Origin: Henriciella litoralis
GTDB lineage: Bacteria; Pseudomonadota; Alphaproteobacteria; Caulobacterales; Hyphomonadaceae
Direction of reading: 5' to 3'
Assembly: GCF_002088935.1 (NCBI RefSeq)
Contig: NZ_NCSS01000006.1
Coordinates: 1,644,407 to 1,708,406, forward strand
Length of the DNA stretch: 64,000 nt
Part shown: positions 60,388 through 64,000 of the stretch, one piece after another
Numbering within the stretch: the first letter of the stretch is position 1
How the letters are laid out: every line of letters starts with the position of its first letter
Notes under the pieces: generated by a model
Seen by the model: only the letters and a program-made list of their open reading frames with translations
The model's database searches: none
Told to the model about the DNA's origin: nothing
Translations under genes and position numbers: made by a program

Positions 60388-60828
60388 ATGACATTTTCCG
60401 TCAAGTACATCGCAATGGCGGCCACTGCTGTTGCCTTGAGTGCAGCTGCCCATGCCGAGCAAATCACCGTAGAGACAGGGACTTCCAAGCCTCTGAGACT
60501 GTCGCGCGATGCATCAAGTGTGGTCATCGGCAATCAGAATATTGCCGATGTGTCGGTGACAGACCCACGGATGATCTTCCTGACAGGCAAATCGTTTGGC
60601 ACGACCAATCTCGTCGTCCTGGACGCCAATAGCGACATTATATTCTCCGGCGATGTGGTGGTCACAACCAATGCCACCAATCTGGTTACGGTAAACCGCG
60701 CAGGCAGTTCATTCACCTACGACTGTGCGGGCGAGTGCCGCGATGCGCCCGTTATCGGTGATGAGCAAGGCCACTTCGCCCGATCAATTGAACAGGCGCA
60801 GCAACTACAACGTATGAATGAGAACTAG
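60388..60828 (+). CDS. Stand-alone pilus-assembly N-domain protein (CpaC N-domain-like)
   Basis: A 146-residue exported protein (signal to AAHAEQI). AAGGAGCG precedes the start. The mature part is one T2SS/T3SS pilus N-terminal domain, the same domain that opens CpaC: SKPLRLSRDASSVVIGNQNI, ADVSVTDPRMIFLTGKSFGT, TNLVVLDANSDIIFSGDVVV. CpaC has KSTVIELDRPVADVVITNPA in the matching place. A C-terminal extension carries two Cys in YDCAGECRD. It is divergent from pilA, and its partner is probably the Tad secretin. Confidence 0.85.
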   Translation: MTFSVKYIAMAATAVALSAAAHAEQITVETGTSKPLRLSRDASSVVIGNQNIADVSVTDPRMIFLTGKSFGTTNLVVLDANSDIIFSGDVVVTTNATNLVTVNRAGSSFTYDCAGECRDAPVIGDEQGHFARSIEQAQQLQRMNEN

Positions 60829-60856
60829 AGCGACGCTTTAAAATCTCATTATACTT

Positions 60857-60886
60857 GGAACCCGGCCACCAAGCCGGGTTTTTTAT
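60857..60886 (+). terminator. Terminator after the pilus N-domain gene
   Basis: AACCCGGC (60859-60866) and GCCGGGTT (60873-60880), loop CACCAA, then TTTTATT. Confidence 0.9.
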
Positions 60887-60916
60887 TGCGAGATATCTAT
60901 CTGGACTGGGAAGTCT

Positions 60917-61855
60917 CTAGCGGCTGGGTCGGCTATTGTTCGCCGCGGCGAGCGTCGGCTCTGTTTCATCAAGCGCAACTGATGCGGCTTCGTCGACACT
61001 GACCGAATAAACCGGCTCTTCCAGCTCAGCGAATCTGCCGACGGGGATATCATCCACGCGCCATTCAAACGCAGCACCATTTTTGACGGTGACGGTCCAG
61101 CCGCCTCCGACGCGCGGATAATAGACTTCTTCGCGCGCCATTGTCCGGCTGCGGAAAATCGTACCATCCGGGCCGCGAACTTCGATCCAGGCCGGCTTTA
61201 GAGCGACGATGGAGAGGTTTATCCGGTCTGCACTCGCGGTGGTTAGCGGCTCGCGCGCGAAAAGTGATTGTTTGGCGGTATTCACTGCCACGACACGCTC
61301 TGCCACTGACGGCACGGCGCGGCCTTCCTGGCTTTTGCCGGGGGTCAGCATGAAGGCAGCAATCCCCATGGTCACGACCATGCCGCCCATAACGGCAGCC
61401 GGGATCGCAAAACGTCGGCGGCTGCGCGCGCTTTGCGTCACAGAGGACCGGGGAATGGCCGTCGCCATTGTCGGACGCGAATCCATCGGGAAGTCGGCCA
61501 GAACCGGGTCTGAGGAAATACCAAGATACTTGGCATAGCTCTTGGCGGCGATACGGGTCCGGCGCATATCGAAGCCGGGCGGTTGTATCGTCTGTTCGAG
61601 GGCTTCAATCACGCGCCGGTTGAGCATCAATGTGCGCGAAACGGCATCAACGCTGAGCTCCTGAGCCTCACGGGCGGCTTTCAGCAGGCCGCCAGCCGTG
61701 TAGGCGCCAACGATGCCAGAGCTATCAATAATTTTTGGGGTGACGTGATCTTCAGAGTGCGCATCTGGCGCAGAGTCGGCCGCACCGCCGGAGCCCGGCG
61801 CTTCTGCCTCTGTGGAGGAGGGATTTTCTTCCCTGTATCGCTCGTCGTCTGTCAT
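60917..61855 (-). CDS. RodZ-like helix-turn-helix membrane protein
   Basis: A 312-residue protein from ATG 61855 (a TTG at 61870 is the alternative). An acidic N-terminus precedes a RodZ-type HTH (GGLLKAAREAQELSVDAVSR, MLNRRVIEALEQTIQPPGFD, RTRIAAKSYAKYLGI). A transmembrane helix follows (FAIPAAVMGGMVVTMGIAAF). The periplasmic DUF4115-like domain is LSIVALKPAWIEVRGPDGTI. RodZ couples MreB to the membrane in cell-shape control. It lies downstream of ptsP on the same strand, 89 bp away. Confidence 0.87.
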   Translation of the reverse strand: MTDDERYREENPSSTEAEAPGSGGAADSAPDAHSEDHVTPKIIDSSGIVGAYTAGGLLKAAREAQELSVDAVSRTLMLNRRVIEALEQTIQPPGFDMRRTRIAAKSYAKYLGISSDPVLADFPMDSRPTMATAIPRSSVTQSARSRRRFAIPAAVMGGMVVTMGIAAFMLTPGKSQEGRAVPSVAERVVAVNTAKQSLFAREPLTTASADRINLSIVALKPAWIEVRGPDGTIFRSRTMAREEVYYPRVGGGWTVTVKNGAAFEWRVDDIPVGRFAELEEPVYSVSVDEAASVALDETEPTLAAANNSRPSR

Positions 61856-61944
61856 GACGCGATTTTCCAATGATGAACGGCCAATTTCTGCCGTTGGACC
61901 TGCACGGTTCGTGCCATGCGACTGACTGGCCTATACCGTAAGCG

Positions 61945-64000
61945 TCAGTTATCTTTCAAGGCTATTCGCTGTAACTCTGCGATAGCTAACACTTCGTTAC
62001 GGAACGAGCCGTTCGACGAATGAATTGCAGCCTGGAACGCCGGTGAGAAATCTTCAAGATTCAACGACCGAAGCATGCGCTTGACCGGCCCTATGCCCGC
62101 GGCCGGCATGGAAAGCGAGCGAAAGCCGAGACCGATCAGGCACAGGGCCTCAAGCGGATGGGACGCCACTTCGCCGCAAATGGAGACAGGAATCTGCAAT
62201 TCCTCGCAGCTAGTACGAATGAACTCCAGAAACCGCATGGCCGGACGGCTGACCAGATCGTACCGCTCTGAAACAGTTGGAACCATACGGTCGGCCGCAT
62301 GGAAGAATTGCAACAGATCGTTCGTTCCGATGGAAATGAAATCGACTTCGCCGGCCACGTCCTTGAGGCCATAGGCAAAGGCCGGGGCTTCCAGCATCGC
62401 ACCGACTTTCACCTCGCAGGGGCGTGCAAAGCCGCGAGAGGCACTCCATTCGATTTCATCCAGCAGCAGCGCCTTGGCCTCGAAAAACTCCTCGGCAATC
62501 GTAACCATCGGGAACATGACCGAGAGCGGGCCACCGTCTGCTGCCCGCACAAGCGCGCGTAGCTGACGCCGGAACAGGCCCGGGCGGTCGAGCGCAAACC
62601 GTATGGACCGCCAGCCCAGCGCCGGATTTTCCTCAGCCTGCTGATCGCTATTGGGCAACATCTTGTCACCGCCAAGATCAAGCGTGCGGAAGTGAACCGG
62701 CCGGTTGCCTGCAAAATCCAGAACCCGCCTGTAAAAGTCGATCTGCGCATCCATCTTGGGAAGCGTATCGGAGACGAGGAACTGAAACTCGGTGCGGAAC
62801 AAGCCAATGCCCTCTGCCCCGGTCTTGTCCATGGTCTCAAGATCGAGCGCGAGGCCAGCGTTCAGCAACAGCGTGATATCAACACCGTCGCGCGTTCTGG
62901 ACGGCTGGTCGCGCAGCGCCTGAAACGATGCCTGTCTTTCGGTCCGCAACAGGCGGCGGGTCGCATAGGCATCCAGCAGCGACGCATCAGGGCGCACGTG
63001 CAGGGTGCCTTCCTCGGCATCCACGATCACCTGGTCACCAGAGGAGATGGCGCCCGAGAGGCCGCTCACGCCGCCCAGCGTCGGGATCCCCATGGCCCGC
63101 GCGACGATGGCGGCGTGGCTGGAGGGGGCGACTTCTTCGAGCACAATCGCGGCGAGGCCAGAGTGGCGATATTCCAGCAATTCGGCTGGACCGAGGCGAC
63201 GGGCAATCAGAACCTCGTTTGGCTCGCCCTCTTCTGCTGTTGCGTTGGCGGCAACATCCGCGCCTGCCAGCATCCGAAGGAGGCGGTTGTCGAGATCTTC
63301 AAGGTCGTTGAGGCGCTCGCGGAGATACGGATCCTGCGCATTCTCAAGCTTGCTGCGGTGCTCGCGGCGTGACCGGTCAACGGCCGCCTCAGCCGAGAGG
63401 CCTGAGCGGACGGCTTCCTCCAGCCGGCCGGCCCAGAGCGGATCAGACGCCAACATCTTGAAGGCCTCGAGAACTTCGCGGGGTTCGCCGAAGATCGCAC
63501 TCACATCACTGGACAGCATCCGATCAAGCGAAGCCTGCAGCCGGGCCAGCGCATCGCGCAGGCGGGCAACCTCGGCGCGCGGGTCCTCTGCGAAATATCT
63601 TGCCGGTGAAACGACCGGGTCATGCAGACGCGCCGCGCCAAGGCCGAGACCATCGCAGAGGATACGGCCCCTCAGATTGACCGAACGGGTGTCTCTCGGG
63701 ACGCCATTCGATGTCAGGGTCGGCGCTTCAGCGGCAACGACTTCAGCCAGGACCATCGCGATCGTCTGGAGGCTGTCGACCTCGTCTTCTTCATAAGTAC
63801 GTTCAGCGCGGTTCTGCACCGTCAGGATACCGATAACCCGTCCACCGCGCAGGATCGGCACGCCGAGAAACGCGTGATACGGGTCTTCGCCCGTCTCAGG
63901 CCGATAGGAGAAGGCCGGATGGTTCGGCGCGTCCTGAATGGACAGCGGCTCACCCGAAAGCGCGATCTGCCCGACGAGCCCCTCATCGAATCCCATACGT
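61945..64000 (-). CDS. ptsP: PEP-protein phosphotransferase of the nitrogen PTS (EI-Ntr), 5' end outside window
   Basis: The frame is open to the window edge, so the N-terminus is missing; about 684 residues are seen. A GAF domain end comes first (GFDEGLVGQIALSGEPLSIQ). The PEP-utilising linker, the swivelling His domain (APSSHAAIVARAMGIPTLGG, His in SSHAAI) and the PEP-binding TIM barrel (LFRTEFQFLVSD, DLGGDKMLPNSD, GAMLEAPAFAYGLKDVAGEV) follow. The catalytic Cys is in VSICGEVASHP. It starts the phosphate relay to NPr and EIIA-Ntr, which regulates nitrogen, potassium and envelope functions. Confidence 0.94.
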   Translation of the reverse strand, partial: RMGFDEGLVGQIALSGEPLSIQDAPNHPAFSYRPETGEDPYHAFLGVPILRGGRVIGILTVQNRAERTYEEDEVDSLQTIAMVLAEVVAAEAPTLTSNGVPRDTRSVNLRGRILCDGLGLGAARLHDPVVSPARYFAEDPRAEVARLRDALARLQASLDRMLSSDVSAIFGEPREVLEAFKMLASDPLWAGRLEEAVRSGLSAEAAVDRSRREHRSKLENAQDPYLRERLNDLEDLDNRLLRMLAGADVAANATAEEGEPNEVLIARRLGPAELLEYRHSGLAAIVLEEVAPSSHAAIVARAMGIPTLGGVSGLSGAISSGDQVIVDAEEGTLHVRPDASLLDAYATRRLLRTERQASFQALRDQPSRTRDGVDITLLLNAGLALDLETMDKTGAEGIGLFRTEFQFLVSDTLPKMDAQIDFYRRVLDFAGNRPVHFRTLDLGGDKMLPNSDQQAEENPALGWRSIRFALDRPGLFRRQLRALVRAADGGPLSVMFPMVTIAEEFFEAKALLLDEIEWSASRGFARPCEVKVGAMLEAPAFAYGLKDVAGEVDFISIGTNDLLQFFHAADRMVPTVSERYDLVSRPAMRFLEFIRTSCEELQIPVSICGEVASHPLEALCLIGLGFRSLSMPAAGIGPVKRMLRSLNLEDFSPAFQAAIHSSNGSFRNEVLAIAELQRIALKDN

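Overview
The window reads as a GC-rich, gene-dense chromosomal segment of a marine-type alphaproteobacterium. It is most like the stalked/dimorphic Hyphomonadaceae-Caulobacterales group. That placement is inference from gene content: a Tad/Cpa pilus locus, many small lipoproteins, a TonB receptor, a queC-queE-queD operon, a dnaX-ybaB-recR operon, ptsP next to a RodZ-like gene, and a minus-strand SRP RNA. No tRNA, rRNA, CRISPR array, prophage or insertion sequence was recognised.

Layout. 1-9 kb: amidase tail, lipoprotein, rimO, small exported proteins, ppk2, rpsD, an RhlE-type helicase and a DUF2270 membrane protein. 9-12 kb: a BlaI-type repressor and an M56 (BlaR1/MecR1-like) membrane peptidase behind a promoter overlapped by two near-identical 16-bp operators. 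12-20 kb: housekeeping and metabolic genes (two Nudix hydrolases, TauE/SafE permease, Omp25-like barrel, tadA, rsmD, patatin, SDR, nitronate monooxygenase). 20-23.5 kb: two divergent phospholipid operons (CDP-alcohol transferase, PlsC, CdsA-like; membrane protein, YnbA-type CDP-alcohol transferase) facing each other across a 16-bp palindrome. 23.5-28 kb: DM9 protein, hydroxyacyl-CoA-type SDR, MscS channel, pirin, exported protein. 28-35 kb: queuosine operon, TonB receptor, aldose sugar dehydrogenase, GST. 35-39.4 kb: recR-ybaB-dnaX and a photolyase that lacks the family's Fe-S cysteines. 39.5-42.2 kb: three consecutive exported genes (Tat-leader DapA-like protein, lipid-anchored GST, lipoprotein). 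42.2-43.4 kb: the most accessory-looking stretch, with four perfect hairpin repeats, an AT-rich small winged-helix-like gene and the SRP RNA gene (ffs) with its own promoter. 43.4-50 kb: nudC, YHS protein, Pmp3, LysR regulator, DUF885 peptidase, leucyl aminopeptidase. 50-60.8 kb: Tad pilus locus (tadD convergent with pilA-cpaABCDEF-tadBC) and a stand-alone secretin N-domain protein. 61-64 kb: RodZ-like protein and 5'-truncated ptsP.

How the genes work together. The clearest machine is the Flp/Tad pilus: pilin (PilA), prepilin peptidase (CpaA), outer-membrane secretin with its partner proteins (CpaC, CpaB, CpaD, TadD), localisation ATPase (CpaE), motor ATPase (CpaF) and inner-membrane platform (TadB, TadC). 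The TadE/F/G minor pilins are not in the window. The queuosine genes form a tight operon for 7-cyano-7-deazaguanine synthesis. The BlaI/M56 pair looks like a proteolytic signal relay with an unusual acidic coiled-coil sensor domain and no beta-lactamase beside it. No single obviously new defence or mobile system is visible. The best candidates for undescribed biology are the BlaI/M56 relay, the exported DapA/GST/lipoprotein trio, the divergent phospholipid operons and the cysteine-less photolyase.
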